The notes: generated from the sequence alone by a model not told the origin. Shown: positions 12,101 to 25,680, counted from the first letter of the stretch. The stretch is 64,000 bases of DNA from Pithys albifrons albifrons (GCF_047495875.1 NC_092463.1:33111724-33175723), one strand, 5' to 3'. Made by a program: numbers and translations.

Positions 12101-13667
12101 ACTAAACCGTATCACCCAGCACCAGGTCCAGATGCCTCTTATACACCTCCAGGGATAGTGACTCCACCACCCCCCTGAGCAAAAAGGACAATGAAAGAAA
12201 ATGAGATGCTTTTCTCATAGTTCAACTAGTGGCTATAAAAATTGTATTCAGCTGATCAACTACTTGGTACAAAAGATAGATGTCAGAAAGGGATAGGCTG
12301 TAGATACTTGTATTTAATAAAAGACACTTGCCAAGGTCAAAGAAAACAACATTCTGAGAGCTAGGGTGAGAGATAAAAACACAGAGAAGTGGTATGGATG
12401 GATAGGGAAGACCATATAATAGAGATCTGATGCAGAGAGAATCCTCATAACTTAGAGCTGGACTTTAATAGTTATTTATGTGATAGTTGTAGCTGAACCT
12501 CTGTCTGCTTGAAAAAAGGGGTTTGTGTTACCAGTTTTTACACTGGCTATATGCCCAAAAGAAAAACCTGTTAATTTTTCTTTCATTTCTGACTTTAAAA
12601 ACTAAGTACTATTTGACTATTCCAAAATTACAGTTTTGCAAGACTAAGCACCAAGCAAGCGATTAGCATCATCTGATGTGATGAAATTACTCATAATCCA
12701 GAGGGTATCTATGAAAGAAATTTTGCCTAATACAGGCATGTATTCACTGGCACAAGAAAACAGGACTGAGGAATGTAGGAAGGAATGGTTGTCAGAGGTA
12801 TGCACACATTAATAGTGTGGTCCCATTTTCACCTTTTGCTGCTCCTGCAAGTATTACATTGTTTTTGTTACATTATTTTGTCACTGTGGTTGTCTGCTGC
12901 TTCTTTCTCTTTAGTACTCCTTCCTGTCCGCAACCCCTACCATTCATTCACCCAGACTACCCAGACTATTCTTCCATGCCTAACCCAGTCAATCTCCTCT
13001 GTCCTGAGATCTCTCAACAGAGGCGAGTCTTTCATGCCTAACTTATTTTCCCAAAAACCTCTTCTTGACCTCGCCTGCTTCCTTAGCTCAAAGATTCCCA
13101 CTCAGTCGCCTCAAGCACTTCTAACAACTAATTGTTTCTTGCTGTCACCATGTCAACATGGTTCCTAATTCCCCATGGATCCTCAGTTTTTTCTTACTCT
13201 CTCTCTGTTGTTGGTGACTTTTCCAAATTTTCCAAAGATAATTTCTGAAACCTTGAAATGCCTTCTACATAGTACTGTAGGAAACAACACAGTGACCCAC
13301 TGTCTTATTGCACTGCAAAACTTTGAGAACATGTAGAATGTCTCCTAAGGTATTAAAAATGTAAGTGTTAGTGTGATTGAAGGCCTAAACTGAAACTAAA
13401 GCCCAAACTACCACACTATCTTATGAAACAATAGCTGGATTGCATTTTGAAATGTCATAAAATGTCAGAGTACATTGTCTTAGGATGTACATTTATGGGT
13501 TTTAGTTATGTTCAGAGTAGTAGAAAGAATAAATGCAAAGGAAGAACACAAATAATATGACATGTTGCTTTACACATGTTTTTGTGGTAACTCTAAAAGA
13601 AGTCTGTGCTATTTAATGAGGTGCTTTCATTTTCTGTTGTTTCTTTTTTTTTCTTTGATCTTTACAG
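9191..13667. other. Upstream region or intron of CHRM5; no coding gene recognised
   Basis: The stretch between the CR1 and the CHRM5 coding exon is AT-rich with no recognised coding region. A CR1 piece lies at about 12035-12181. Open frames such as one of 127 codons at 12785-13168 have the Leu, Ser and Cys bias of CT-rich noncoding DNA and match nothing I know. If CHRM5 has an untranslated first exon, as in mammals, this region is largely its intron, since it ends at a good 3' splice site at 13667. Confidence 0.55.
12035..12181 (-). repeat. CR1 3'-end fragment
   Basis: The plus strand shows 'caaggttggaagagac', 'agtccaacccccaaccc' and 'cacctccagggatagtgac' in the order of the antisense CR1 tail, then stops after 'ctccaccaccccc'. 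It is a roughly 145-base relic in the presumed CHRM5 5' intron. Confidence 0.85.
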
Positions 13668-13750
13668 CTGTCTCCAAAAGGATGTTTTTGAATACAGAAA
13701 GCAATATGAAACAGTAATAAGATCCTGATGACAATACACCAAGAACAACA
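13636..13750 (+). promoter_or_regulatory. CHRM5: 3' splice site and 5'UTR segment of the CHRM5 coding exon
   Basis: A long pyrimidine tract ends in 'ctttgatctttacag' with AG at 13666-13667, so the exon would start at 13668. It would give 83 bases of 5'UTR before the ATG at 13751. Muscarinic receptor genes typically have intronless coding regions preceded by spliced untranslated exons, which fits. The partner donor was not identified. Confidence 0.75.
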
Positions 13751-15337
13751 ATGGAAGTCAATTTATTCAGCAATTCTACTGTTGTGAACAGTTCATCCAT
13801 CAACCATAAGCAGTTAGAAGGGCATAGCCTCTGGGAAGTCATTGCTATTGCCATTATAACGGCAATTGTAAGCTTAATAACCATAGTGGGAAATATTCTT
13901 GTAGTGATATCCTTTAAGGTTAATAGTCAGCTCAAAACTGTCAACAATTATTACTTGCTCAGCCTTGCCTGTGCAGATCTCATCATTGGGATATTTTCTA
14001 TGAACCTTTATACATCCTATATACTCATAGGCCACTGGTCTCTTGGAAGCCTTGCCTGTGACCTGTGGTTAGCACTGGACTATGTAGCTAGCAATGCCTC
14101 AGTAATGAACCTCCTAGTCATCAGTTTTGACAGGTATTTTTCCATCACAAGGCCTTTAACTTACAGGGCCAAACGCACACCCAAAAGAGCTGGCATCATG
14201 ATTGGTCTGGCTTGGCTAATTTCCTTCGTGTTGTGGGCACCTGTAATCTTGTGCTGGCAGTATTTTGTGGGTGAACGAACAGTACCACCTGAAGAGTGTC
14301 AGATACAGTTTCTAGATGAACCCATTGTCACCTTTGGTACTGCAATTGCTGCTTTTTACATTCCAGTGTCTGTGATGACCATTCTCTATTGCCGCATCTA
14401 TAAAGAGACAGAGAAACGTACCAAAGACCTTGCTGAACTGCAGGGTTCAGAATCTGTGGCAGAGTTTGAGACAATAAAACCTCAGAAAGCTCTCCTGAAG
14501 TCTTGCTTCAGTTGCAAGCAACAAAACTTAGTCAAAAGAGAGAGGTGTCAGGCATCTTGGTCTTCATCTAGTCGAAGTACATCAGCTACGGTGAAAGCCT
14601 CCCAGGCAGCGAGTACTTGTATCGACTGGGCTAAGGCTGAGCAGTTAACCACCTGCAGCAGCTATGCATCATCAGAGGAGGAGGATAAACTTGCCACTGA
14701 CTCAGTTTTCCAAGTAACTTATGGAAGTCCATCTAAAAGTAAGGCAGAAGAGTTTAATGAGAGTACAGATGTTGTTGTCAAAGACCAACCTGAAGAAAAT
14801 GATTTTGTGAACCAGAAATACTTTTTGTCACCTGCCAAAGATCACATAGAGAAAAGTAAAAAATATGTTTCCTATAAATTCCGATTGGTGGTTAAGGCTG
14901 ATGGTGCCCAGGAAGCCAACAATGGTTGCCAAAAAGTAAAAATAACTCCCTGTTCTGCTGCTCTGTCAAAGGATCCTTCCATCAAAAGCATGGATCCAAA
15001 TATAAATAACCAAATCACCAAAAGGAAACGGATGGTTCTTATAAAGGAACGCAAAGCAGCACAGACATTAAGTGCCATTCTTTTGGCTTTTATCATGACA
15101 TGGACCCCCTATAATATCATGGTTTTGATCTCCACATTTTGCTCTGAATGCATTCCAGTGACACTGTGGCACCTTGGATACTGGCTATGCTATGTGAACA
15201 GCACTGTCAACCCCATGTGTTACGCTCTCTGTAATAAAACATTCAGGAAGACTTTTAAGATGCTGCTTTTCTGCCAGTGGAAAAAGAAAAAAGTGGAAGA
15301 GAAACTATACTGGCAGGGCAATACTAAACTGCCGTAA
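13751..15337 (+). CDS. CHRM5: Muscarinic acetylcholine receptor M5 (complete, single coding exon)
   Basis: 528 residues, against 532 in human M5: a class A GPCR that couples acetylcholine to Gq/11 and phospholipase C at the plasma membrane. Seven membrane segments are visible. The N-terminus has NST and NSS glycosylation sequons at N8 and N13. Key residues are GN at 47-48 (TM1), D76 (TM2), the orthosteric D110 (TM3), DRY at 127-129, the C103-C183 disulfide, P205 in TM5, the TM6 WTPYN motif at 451-455, and NPxxY at 487-491 (NPMCY). The third cytoplasmic loop is very long (about 216-437), variable and Ser/Lys-rich, as in the M1/M3/M5 group. Loop length, the CIDWAKAEQ segment and neighbours AVEN and EMC7 favour M5 over M1 or M3. 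The frame is intact and appears functional. Confidence 0.97.
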   Translation: MEVNLFSNSTVVNSSSINHKQLEGHSLWEVIAIAIITAIVSLITIVGNILVVISFKVNSQLKTVNNYYLLSLACADLIIGIFSMNLYTSYILIGHWSLGSLACDLWLALDYVASNASVMNLLVISFDRYFSITRPLTYRAKRTPKRAGIMIGLAWLISFVLWAPVILCWQYFVGERTVPPEECQIQFLDEPIVTFGTAIAAFYIPVSVMTILYCRIYKETEKRTKDLAELQGSESVAEFETIKPQKALLKSCFSCKQQNLVKRERCQASWSSSSRSTSATVKASQAASTCIDWAKAEQLTTCSSYASSEEEDKLATDSVFQVTYGSPSKSKAEEFNESTDVVVKDQPEENDFVNQKYFLSPAKDHIEKSKKYVSYKFRLVVKADGAQEANNGCQKVKITPCSAALSKDPSIKSMDPNINNQITKRKRMVLIKERKAAQTLSAILLAFIMTWTPYNIMVLISTFCSECIPVTLWHLGYWLCYVNSTVNPMCYALCNKTFRKTFKMLLFCQWKKKKVEEKLYWQGNTKLP

Positions 15338-15838
15338 TTGTTTTTGTATAAGGAATAAGGGGAAATACAGATATTGATGTAACCTAGCAAATTGACTGTA
15401 ATTTGTCTTTTCAGAGCTGTTGCTTTATGTGTCTAGTGGTGAAAAATATCTGCTGAAAAGTTCAATTGTGCATGAAAACAGCGTGTTTGGGATAAAAAAG
15501 TCAGTGGCTGCTATAAGCAACACAGTTTGGTTTTGACTACACAGTAGATCTACATTAAAGTTATTGTGTTTGGGGGTCTTATGTTCTTTCTTTCAGCCTG
15601 AGAATATGTAGAGTAAATTATAAGCTACTAGAAATTAGACTGGGACAGTCATCCAGTCATCAGGTCAGGCCACCCAATCTGTTTCCCTGTAAAGCAGAAG
15701 TGTTTCTTCCTATAACTCCTTGCTAGTGTATTGTCTATTTAGTTTGCAATGTACCAAGCAATGGAGCTTGTACAACTTCTGATTTGAGACTTTTCCACCT
15801 GCTATTGAAATGAAACAAGGACTGTGTAAAGAAATAAA
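15338..15838 (+). other. CHRM5: CHRM5 3'UTR, minimal extent to a candidate poly(A) signal
   Basis: After the TAA at 15335-15337 the sequence is noncoding. A canonical AATAAA lies at 15833-15838, about 500 bases downstream. Further AATAAA motifs occur beyond it (for example at 17222-17227), so the real 3'UTR may be longer. Assignment is by position only. Confidence 0.4.
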
Positions 15839-18800
15839 TGCTGTCATGCCCAATACTAAATGGTTAGGGACAGTCATAATGCTCCAAATGAACACACATA
15901 TTGCAGGAGGTCGTAATAGTGATAAAATTTCCACTTTAAGGGGGACTTTTGTGGAGACATAGGAAGAGCTCATGGTGGAGGGAATAGATAATGTATTTTG
16001 TATATGAAGACGCCAATCCCAATCTCAGTCCCAACCTATCATGCAAGTCACTCTCATCTGTAAAATGGTGATGCTTAGCAAATATCTCAAAATTTCTCCA
16101 GACCCCACTACCTCTGAAGGAAATTTTAAAATCTTATGCAATAGTGACAACGGTACAAATTAGAATAGACTGCAAAGCATAATGGACACAGTCTATCTAC
16201 AACATGAGGAAAGCCTTTTTGCAATCACCTTTGTTGTGCTTCCCCGAGCCCAAAATTTTTCATTAATGATGGAATGACGCAGAACAAGAGAAAAATATGT
16301 ACTGGTGCACTGTCCGTTTACCTATATAGAAACAGTGACAGAACTGGCATCCCTGAAAGAATTTTTTTTTAAGTAAACATTTCTGTAACACTGCTAAGGA
16401 CACTTTGCACTTTTTGTCTTTAAATAGTTTTACAAATACAGCATCAGGTGCTTAGATACAGTGGTTACCTTCAGGCACTGTCCTTTGGTCCAGCAGAACC
16501 ATATCTGCTACAGTACTGGGGGCTGGAGTCAACTCCTCTGGTGGCTGTGGCTCCTGGGTCTGGGTTGTGCTGGCCTGGTCACAATGAGCTGAGACACTGG
16601 CCACCGGCTGAGGTTTGCCACGGCTTTTGGTGCCAGGGCTGAGCTGCTTGTGCCTGGCTGGTGTGTGTGTAGGTTGGCAGGAGTCCTGCAGCACTGACTG
16701 AGTGCACAGGCAAGGGCTGCTTTCAGCAGAAGGCCATTGGGGCTGATGCTGACCTGCCTCTTGCAGCAACAGCAAACAGGAAGCCTCAGAAAATAAAGTT
16801 AATGGCAACAGAAGATATGAGGAATAAAGTCCTAAAAAAAGCAAATTTTTATTAATAAATGAGAAGATCTTCAAGTACACCAAGTTCAAACCCAGTTCTA
16901 ACCTTTCTATCAAAATTTTAAGTGAGACACTTTAGAATTTTAGTTTTGGACAAACTTCATATTATATCTACTATAAAAATTAGTGGGATATGCAGTGCTG
17001 ACATGACCCAGTTGCATGTTTTGGGGATTGTATTTGTCATTGTGAATGTACCATTGCTTTCAGTGAAAATGTTTGTATAATTTATTAAATTATTATACCA
17101 TCAAAATATTTTCTTACAGATATAATTCCATCATTTCAACAATCACAGTACAAGTAATTAACAATTTTTTTATCCCAAATCTCGGCAGGGTAAAATTGTG
17201 TCAGAAGACAATTAACAGTGTAATAAAGTACAAATATGTTCTTTAAATTCACGATTGATTTTGTAATGCACCATACTGTGCTATTACTTTTTGTGCATTA
17301 GCATATGATTACTTATGAAAGGAAAACAGAGTTTTTTATAAAGATCCTTTTGTCAACTTTGCTTTGTCACTATTATGAGCTTTTCCTGTGTGCAGTAAGT
17401 ATGTAGAGATTGGTTATTATAGTGGGTTTATTTTATATTACATGAGATCAGATATTCAGTAAGCAAATGAATGTGCCCCTCCGGGGCACAAGCTGTAGTT
17501 AAAGGCAAAATTTATGAGGTAGTAACAGTTCCTGCTAGCTGCACTGTTATTGCTAAAGTGAAGCATTGGCTTCAATGAAATGAAACGGAGTATTTTTTGT
17601 TGGTTTTGGCTTCTGTTGAACAAGAATGTTCTGTAAATGTTTATGGACTCTGTGCTCAGTAAATGTATTAGAATACATGGTAATGGATGCAACAATGTTG
17701 GTTCAATGTAATTGTGAAATATGTGCTCAAATTATCCTGCTAGCACTGAATCATGTGAGAGGTTATATGGCCAAACATGAGTACACTGTAAATATCAAGA
17801 ATTATATAAAGAGGTGTGTGTTGCTTTATTGTTATGTAGGATGTTTATTCACAAAAAAAAAATCAAAAGCTCAAAAAGACAAATGTGGTCAACATCAAAG
17901 TATCAGATAGTATTTAATTATATTTTGTACCTTTAAAAGTGTTGTAGAACTTTTGTAGTGTGGAACAATCTTGTTATCTGTATTTCTGTCCTTTTAATGA
18001 CACTTTTACTGATCCTATAATTGATTATGGTCATGGACTAGTGAAATGTTTTTTGTAAAATTACATTTTATTTATAAATAATTACATGCATATACATCTA
18101 TATAGACATATGGATGTACTATCAATATAGATGCATAAGTATACATCCATAACTAAGCTTTTCAGAGACCCAGCACTATTTTTAAGTATTGAATTTTCCC
18201 ACAAACTGTGGGTAGAATTTTGTCTCTACCTTTTCATATATGCCAACCTCTCAACATATTCCAGATCCTGCTAAATTATCAACTAACATTAATTTTCTGT
18301 AAATATACCTTATGTTTGTAGATAAATACTTGGAATAGTTCCCAGAAATTTTAGGCAAGTGTGGAACACCTGGATACAGTTGTGTACTTTCTGTGACTAC
18401 TTGAAGAGCTTTGCAGAGGAGAAAAAGTCATGATAGAACATAACTTCAAGGGTTTCCTTTATAGAAAGAAATCCTATTGAATTGAGGAAGAGTGAATCGA
18501 AAGAGTTATAAAGAAAATACTGTAAGAACCCATAATGTGATAGAGAATATTTTTCCATTAATTATATAATTCAATTACCAGTAATGCTTATCCTGCTCAA
18601 CTATGCATGTCAATTGTTAACTGCTATTAATTGTTGAAAATTATTTTTATATGTGGATTTTTGTTCTTCATCTCATTTGTGTCTGTAATGAGGCCTGCAC
18701 TGGGATATGGACTTGAGGAATCTAGATCTAGAGGCAGTGATGGATTTCAAGGCCAAACCTTCATTGTACTTTCTTATCTCCCATTAGCTACTGTTCCAGT

Positions 18801-21800
18801 TCTAGAGCTGAGTCTTGTGAAAAGTCCTCATCTTTAATTATTCTATTATTCTGAACATTTTATTTTGCCCATAGGGATTTTTTTCAGTAATCTGTGGCAT
18901 TGCATCCTTGTCATATTTGATAGATGACCTGAACATATCAAACTAATTTAACTGATAAATCTTAATGCAAACATAGCCAGGGATAGTAACATCACTGAAG
19001 GAATAAAAATCTCACTGAGGTGTGGTAAATGTGTTAAATTTAACTGAGACGTCATTACAATAATTAAAGAATCCCATATTGATTTGGAAGATGCTGTTTT
19101 CTCATACATCATAGTTGTTATGAAACTGGATACTCAGTTTGAAACTGAATTCAATACCTGTGGACTTTATTCAGATTCTGGATTTTGAATAGGATTTTGT
19201 AAGATTCTTCTTTACTGGTGGTAGGAAACAGTTTCCATATGGCCCATTCATAGTTTTGGATTCCCAAAATCTTCACACTGAAGGAGAATTTTTGGATGCT
19301 TCTTTTTTAAAGTTACTCTGCAATTTTTAGGGGACATAATTTCTACTGCCTTCTCTGGATTATTTGGTCTAGGAAAACAAACAAACAGAATTGTGTACCT
19401 TTCCTCTGAAATTCATTTTCTTTCCTTTCTATACAGATAGAATTAATATGAAGAATATTAATACATTTCTCACTTGCGCATAATGAGAAACAAATACATG
19501 TTTCCTCAGATGTACCCAACAGTCAAACTGGAGCTACTACAGTCCATTTGCTGTGAACTGTACATCTAGGTGTCCCTCTGCTGGAAAGGACTCTGCCCCA
19601 AACCCTCCATACTGCTTACTTCTTCCTGATATTACAGTATTTATAAAACCCAAACAAACAAAAAACCCACAAGAATGGCCTACGGTCACTACTTTTATGA
19701 GGTACAGACCAGGGTTGGAACTTTCCTCTGCAATGCTCACCTGCAATGTTTGCCATGGAGACTCCAAATGCTCCTGCAGCCATTGGGTAGTCAGTGGCTT
19801 CTCCATTTTGAAACACCCTGCTAAACCCTTAACTCCAAAAATGTTTATCGTGTCTTTTCACTTAACTACTTGGCTTTCCCCCTACCAAATCAGGAAGAGG
19901 CCAATTATTTCTTATGTGGTCATCCCAAAACTCCATTGCTGCCTTTTGAACCCACTAAAAATTTTTCTTCCACATACAATTCATAGTTAAACGTCATAAA
20001 GCCTTAAACTTTGACCATTCAAATAAACATCTTGTTTATTATTTTATTGATTGTGACCCCTTATCTATAGTTAAAAAAATGATAACATTGTGTTTTAAAA
20101 CATGAGGTAATCTGCAACTATTATGGTTTCAGAAAGGAGTGGTGTTGCAATTATTCTTTCCATCTTGGTAAATGTATTTCTTCAGGAACTTCAGTTTTCA
20201 TTACACTTAGTAAAAGTGCTGCCTTTTACTCTATTCTTTCGCCATTAACCCCTAAATGCTATTAGTTTCTTCGTGTATTTGCTGATATATCAAAGTCAGT
20301 CTTCCTCAAAAACCCCAAGCTTTTAAAGTCCTTCAAAAATTTTCTCTCAACAGGTACTTCTCCACACCCTGTTTGCTGATGGCTCCTATTTCAGTAGACT
20401 TCTTAATTTGGGGAGAGTTTATTGAATTCCTGGATTACAGTGCCATCATATAAACTGGATTATCTGCTACTCCTTGCATAGTGCAGCCACCTAGACAGAG
20501 TGGAGGTCAGACAGGTGGTTTTGCTGTATGCTGTCCATAAGGCCTCCTTAGGTGTGCAGTTCATCAGGTGCAGAAAGAAGTGTGGAGGGAGGGTACAGTG
20601 GAGGATACCAGGTGCAGAGCATGGCTGCATTCAGCTCTGTACTCTGCCACTCTGCCTGGGCCCTGATGCCTTCTGAAATGTGGAAGATATGAGAGGGACA
20701 TGAGAGAAAGGACTCCTTGCTAAATCTAGAAGAGAAAAACAAGGCCTGGCAGCTAATGTTGTTAATTTATTGATGCACAGTAGTTTTGGTCCAAAAAGCA
20801 CTTTGTCATACTTTCAAATCTATGACTAGCACATTAAAAAAGTTACATGGAAGGCTGGAAAATCATAAACAAAAGCAAACACTTTATCATATAAAATTGA
20901 ATGATTTTTAAAGACAAATAATAAATAAATTCTGGGTTGATTAATGTTGTATTGTACTTGAGAATGTGTTTACCTTTCCTGAGAACACAGGATAGGGAAA
21001 AATGCAAAGTAGCAAAGAGGTAAAGAGAACTATTTCACTGCAATTAGGAGATTGCATGTTGAAAGAGGAACATGTCTCCCATTCATGGGTGCTTAGGGCT
21101 GGAACCTATTACTCTAGACCTTGTCATGCTTACTTTTTTGCAAAGATATTCATTTGACCAAGTAGATTTGCTTCAGCACATACTCGTGGGAAGATCCCCC
21201 TTCTTTCTTACACTGCAAGGCAGCACTATGATCAGGAAAGGCTGAGAGAGAGTGCACAGGGGAAATGTGGTGCATGAAAGAAAATAAGAGTAGACAGAAT
21301 GGAAACCTCCATGTTTCAGTCTGTGATTTCACTCATTCAGTGTTAAAGGCCAGCTACCTTCTGGATTGCCTTTCTGCACTTTGGTGATTAAGGTTCGACA
21401 ATGGAAGAAAAAAATCTGTTAAAATAGTCTTCTGCTAGGAAATTATGAAGTAGTATTTAGTCCACTTTTAAAGGTTTCATGCTAGTCTACGTTTTGGAAT
21501 ATTCGTATTTATTTTCCTTCCATACTTGGGCCCAAACCCAGAGCCCCAGTAGTAATTTCTGTCCATACTTTGTTTAAAAATGCGGAATGTACCTCAGTCC
21601 CTGAGTTCCATTAAATGTCTTTGTTTGAACTGAATTAATAATTCTGTCTTTAATCTCATTCCTGTGCTGGAATTCAGTGTCATCATATGCTTGTAGGGCT
21701 CCAGTTAATACCAGAGTCCCTCCAAAACTGGGCAGCTGGATTTGGGCTGCCAGTGCCCAAATCATGTATACACTTATTTGCAGAGTTCTTTCCTCCAAAA

Positions 21801-23652
21801 TGCTCCAAAACAGGCCAAGGGTGGGCTGCTGATCAGGTTACTTGCCTTTGATGATCAGTTGCATCCTGTGGACTTTCCATTATGCACTTCCATGTCAAGG
21901 TTATTCAAAACACATTTTTGGAAAGTCTGTGAGAATCTTGTTCTATGGCCAGGAATTTGAATAAAAGCTATAAGAGACTGGCAGCACTCAGGTGACTTTC
22001 CTGTATACTCATTACAGCTTTGGAGGAGGCATCCTGATAGAGCTACAGCAGAATCCACATTAAATAGGCTAAGTGATATATACTCAATTCAGATACCAGC
22101 TATTTCTTCCCTTATCACACTTCTGTCTTTGAACACAAATTCAGGGGAGAAAAATCACATGCTGCAAAATCGACATGTGTGCTATGCTGGCCTCACCCAC
22201 ATAACATAGCTGTATCTCTTTCTGAAAATGTTGCGGTGTATAGTGAAAAAATAAAACTTACTTTCTTGGCTTTTCTGCTTCCCAATTAATTTCTTTTCTT
22301 AAGCAATCCTGATGGTCTTGGTCTTCTCAAAACACAATATAATTTATTTTCTGTGAAGCAATTTTCATGAAAATTGTGAAATACTATTTTAAATTAAAAA
22401 GCAGGAATTTGTCAGTATCAGTTGGTTGAGTTTCTGTAACTAAAATATCTAAGAAAACATACAAGATAATATAATTATTATCCTGACACATTGTATAATG
22501 TAACAATTAAACCTCCTCAGTTATTATTCAGCTGTTCCAATGATATAGAAAGGTGTGAAGCAATTCAAAGAAAGGTAAAAGAAAACAAGGTCTTCAAGGT
22601 TATCAAAACTAAAATCCTTTTATTTATTATTTTAAACCAGAAGAATATATAATTTTATAATTAGAAAAAAAGCAGTGTTTAAATAATGTAAAGTCTGAGT
22701 ACCAAAACAATTGAAGCTAGCAAATATGAAATAAAGCCAACATTCTGTTCTCTTCTTACAGTAGTATTTAAAAAAGAGAAACCAGAAGCACAGCATGGAA
22801 TGGAAAGAGGCAACAGTCAAATAATGGTCATCAAAGTGGAGTGATACCCAGGAAAAAAATGAAGCAATAAATAAACAATAGCAAAATCCATTTGATCTTT
22901 TAAAAAATGCATTCTCTGAGTTTTTTGGGGAAAAATTCAGATGGGTTGTAAGCTTTGGAAGTGGGAAATCTGACAATCCCGTTAGTGCTGAGTGCTCTTA
23001 AGTGAAAGGGGAAAAGAAAAGCCTATGCTGAATATTCCAATATGTATGGGATCATAGCAAAGTAGAGATAAAAGAAGAGTCAATGAATGGGGAAAGAAGC
23101 CATGGGAGATGAAGCTAATTCCAATTCTGTAAATTAAATTACTGTTCACTAAAATTAGAAAGAAAGGGCCTGTTGCTACCCTGTGGTACACCATACTCTC
23201 CAGTACGCATTTTGTAAATGTAGCCACTTCACTGGAAATCTCCTACATGATATATGAAGATGTGCAATTATAGGAGACCACTCATGAACATTGATACTGG
23301 AACAAAACCTTCTGAAATGCATTTATATTCATGTATATATTGTACAAGACATAATATCCTGGATTTCATACCTTACTTGTCTTATGACTAAAATACTATA
23401 AAATTAATTATTTAAATCTTCTGGGTATTTAAATCTTGTGGTAAAGGCCTCAATTTCTGAAATTTTTCACTTGTGTGGTTGGCATATTTCTATGACAAGG
23501 TTCAGTCCTGGACAATATGTTATCATAAGGCCCTTGTAGAGGCCCAATTTAAATTTTCAGTCATGATTACTTAGTGTGATTATTAAGTCACTGAGTTCAC
23601 TTCAGTCACTGGACGAAGAGTCCCTGATCCTTTCAAAGTACACATAGCTTAT
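15839..23652. other. Intergenic region between CHRM5 and the fibrinogen-like gene
   Basis: No recognised gene. The sequence is AT-rich with many short chance frames. Two points stand out: a GC-richer patch at about 16450-16800 holding a 153-codon minus-strand frame I cannot identify, and an AT-rich run with repeated 'catctata/gatgtac' words at about 18080-18150. Part of the left end may belong to a longer CHRM5 3'UTR. Confidence 0.5.
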
Positions 23653-24353
23653 CTACAGTTCAACTTTCTGACATGGGCAGGACTTGGTTGGATATGACAG
23701 GTGGTGCTCAATGGGTTTGACCATCATCCATGCAAACTTGCATGGGCGTTGCTTGTTGCAGTCTTTTTGCCAGTATATCACGTTCCTGCGGTTTAGATTT
23801 GCTCCAGCACACGCATCGTACCACCAGCCTCCCCCAGGAATGCCATTGAGCTCCAGTTTAGCACAATTCAGAAAGTAATTGTCATTGTCCCTGTCCTTGG
23901 TGGTGAATTTCTGGTTGTCATGGAGATAAGCTTCTGTGTCCAGGGTCAGTGCATCAGTGGCATTGCCCTTGTATAGACCAACTCTAATTCGGTATTGAGA
24001 CTCTTCACCTTCAATAAGGAATGGTTCATACTGTCCCCATTTGATTTCAGCCTCTAGGTTTACAAGTTTAACTCCAAGTATATATTGCACAGAGCTGTCA
24101 GTTAACTGATGCATATATTCATTTCCTAACCAGTGGTTGCCGTGAACAGATCCAAATCCGTATTTGTAGTCCTGCCAAGTCCTGTCAAAGTCAACAGTAC
24201 TGTTGACTGTTATGTGCTGGATTACTGTCCAGCCACCATCCTGCATGTTACAAGAGACAACAATAGGGTCCTCTTTTGGTTGGATGATGTAAAGGCCATC
24301 TCTGGAATTTCCTTTGGAGCGCTGAAAAATCTCAAAACAGTCCCTTGGATAGT
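23653..24353 (-). CDS. Fibrinogen-like protein, exon 2: complete fibrinogen C-terminal domain
   Basis: Coding exon 2 on the minus strand begins after a strong 3' splice site (T-rich tract, then CTCAG|ACTAT) and runs 233 codons including stop. Joined in phase to the exon at 26655-26817 it gives a 287-residue protein. The fibrinogen-related domain fills residues 56 to about 271. It has DCFEIF near its start, SCNMQDGGWTVIQ at 88-100, NHWLGNEYMHQLT at 127-139, a Ca-site-like DRDND at 208-212 and GGGWWYDACAGANLN at 228-242. Cysteines C60/C89 and C218/C236 fit the two conserved disulfides; C253, C259, C280 and C282 are extra. Sequons lie at N105 and N185. Such domains in secreted proteins bind acetylated sugars, receptors or matrix. 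The nearest family I can name is FGL1-like; the ligand is unknown. Confidence 0.9.
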
Positions 24354-25039
24354 CTGAGAAAAAAAAACCCAACAAATAATTAAAGTAAATTTCTGTTCAA
24401 ATAGTAAATTTTAGAAATTGAACACTGTGCTTTAGAGTGAGTGAATGATTGCCTTCTGACTGGAAGCTGACCCTGACTTCATCCCAGCTGGTAGGCACTT
24501 ACTCAGCTAAAGTGGGGAAGACTTCAGGGCGGAACAGAGCAAATGTTCAGAAACTCAAAAAAAGGTTTGTTACCGTCATACATTAGAAGTGGTATTGTAT
24601 GGTCTTGTGACCAACAAATCAGAAGTACACTAAACAGCTTGGTTAGTGTAAAAAGCAAATAAACAAAAACAACAACAAAAAAGTGCCCCCAACTTTCTGG
24701 AAAGAGAAAGGGACCACAAGTGACTATTCTATCTACAATTAGTCCTGTAGGGAATTATATCATACAATCTTCTCACAGAATAATTAAATTTCTTCTCTTC
24801 CAACTGAAAAGCATTGTAGACTTCAATAACTGTCACTATTCCATTAGAAATCTTCATGTGGTTCCCAATCTAGTTTTAATGACATCCACTGTATGTCTTC
24901 TTTCTTGTGCCATATTGTTCTTTAGTCAATAACTGCTTCTTCCTGAGTAATAAGACCCCATGTACCATGACAAAACCTATATTTTTAATCAGTCTTTGCT
25001 TTTCTAGGATACCTTCTGTTAGGATAAATAACTTCATTT

Positions 25040-25680
25040 TTTATTTCAGGTAAGATAAATCTTTGGTTCCTTATTTGTCTTAGTAGCTTCACTGCAGGGT
25101 CTCCTAGAATGCAGGTAAAATTTGCACACAGTATTGCAGATGGCCTTGTATGGTGACACTGATTCTTTGATAGTCTTACTAAAAGCATCTTTGTTGCTCT
25201 TTTCTAGAACTGCATTTTTATTGCTTAGTTTCCTTTAAGCTGGAGTTTGGTCTTTGGTTTTTTGAAACCGGTAAGGTCCTCACCTTGCAGTGAAACCTAG
25301 AATTTTGTACTTTATTTTTCATCTCAATGGTATTACTTGAGAACATCTGTGGGGCTTTCTACACGATATTCCCAGTTCTCATATTGCATTTCTCTCCTTT
25401 ATGTTATCATTAAGTTCTATCATCATATTCCTATTTTTGCATTGGTGTACTGCATACAAATGCTGAAAAGATCACTTATAAGCAAATACTTCCAGTCTCA
25501 CCTTCACTTTATGGCTTACTTTTCTACCCAAGTCATTGTCATTTTCTTTTCAATCTCAATATAATTCCACCTTCTCCAGTTTAATATTGTATTGTATCAT
25601 AGGCTTTGTAGAAATCCAGATGGACTCTAAACCTGTTAAATAGTATTATTCAATTTAGTCTTTTATATTTGATATTCAGA
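25040..25680 (-). repeat. Very old CR1/L3-like LINE remnant, antisense
   Basis: Segments such as 'cacacagtattgcagatg' and 'aggctttgtagaaatccagatggac' resemble the antisense of old amniote CR1/L3 reverse-transcriptase sequence, in the expected order. The rest is too diverged to read. The boundaries are rough. Confidence 0.35.

Noticed and set aside
12785..13168. 127-codon plus-strand frame just upstream of CHRM5
   Set aside because: It lies in CT-rich DNA and has a Leu/Ser/Cys-biased composition, with another frame open at the same place. No family is recognisable and it sits in the presumed 5' intron.
22632..22976. 114-codon minus-strand frame rich in Phe and Tyr
   Set aside because: This is the expected product of AT-rich noncoding DNA; no motif, splice context or homology is recognisable.
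24133..24357. Plus-strand 74-codon frame over the fibrinogen-like exon
   Set aside because: It is a shadow of the real minus-strand coding exon.
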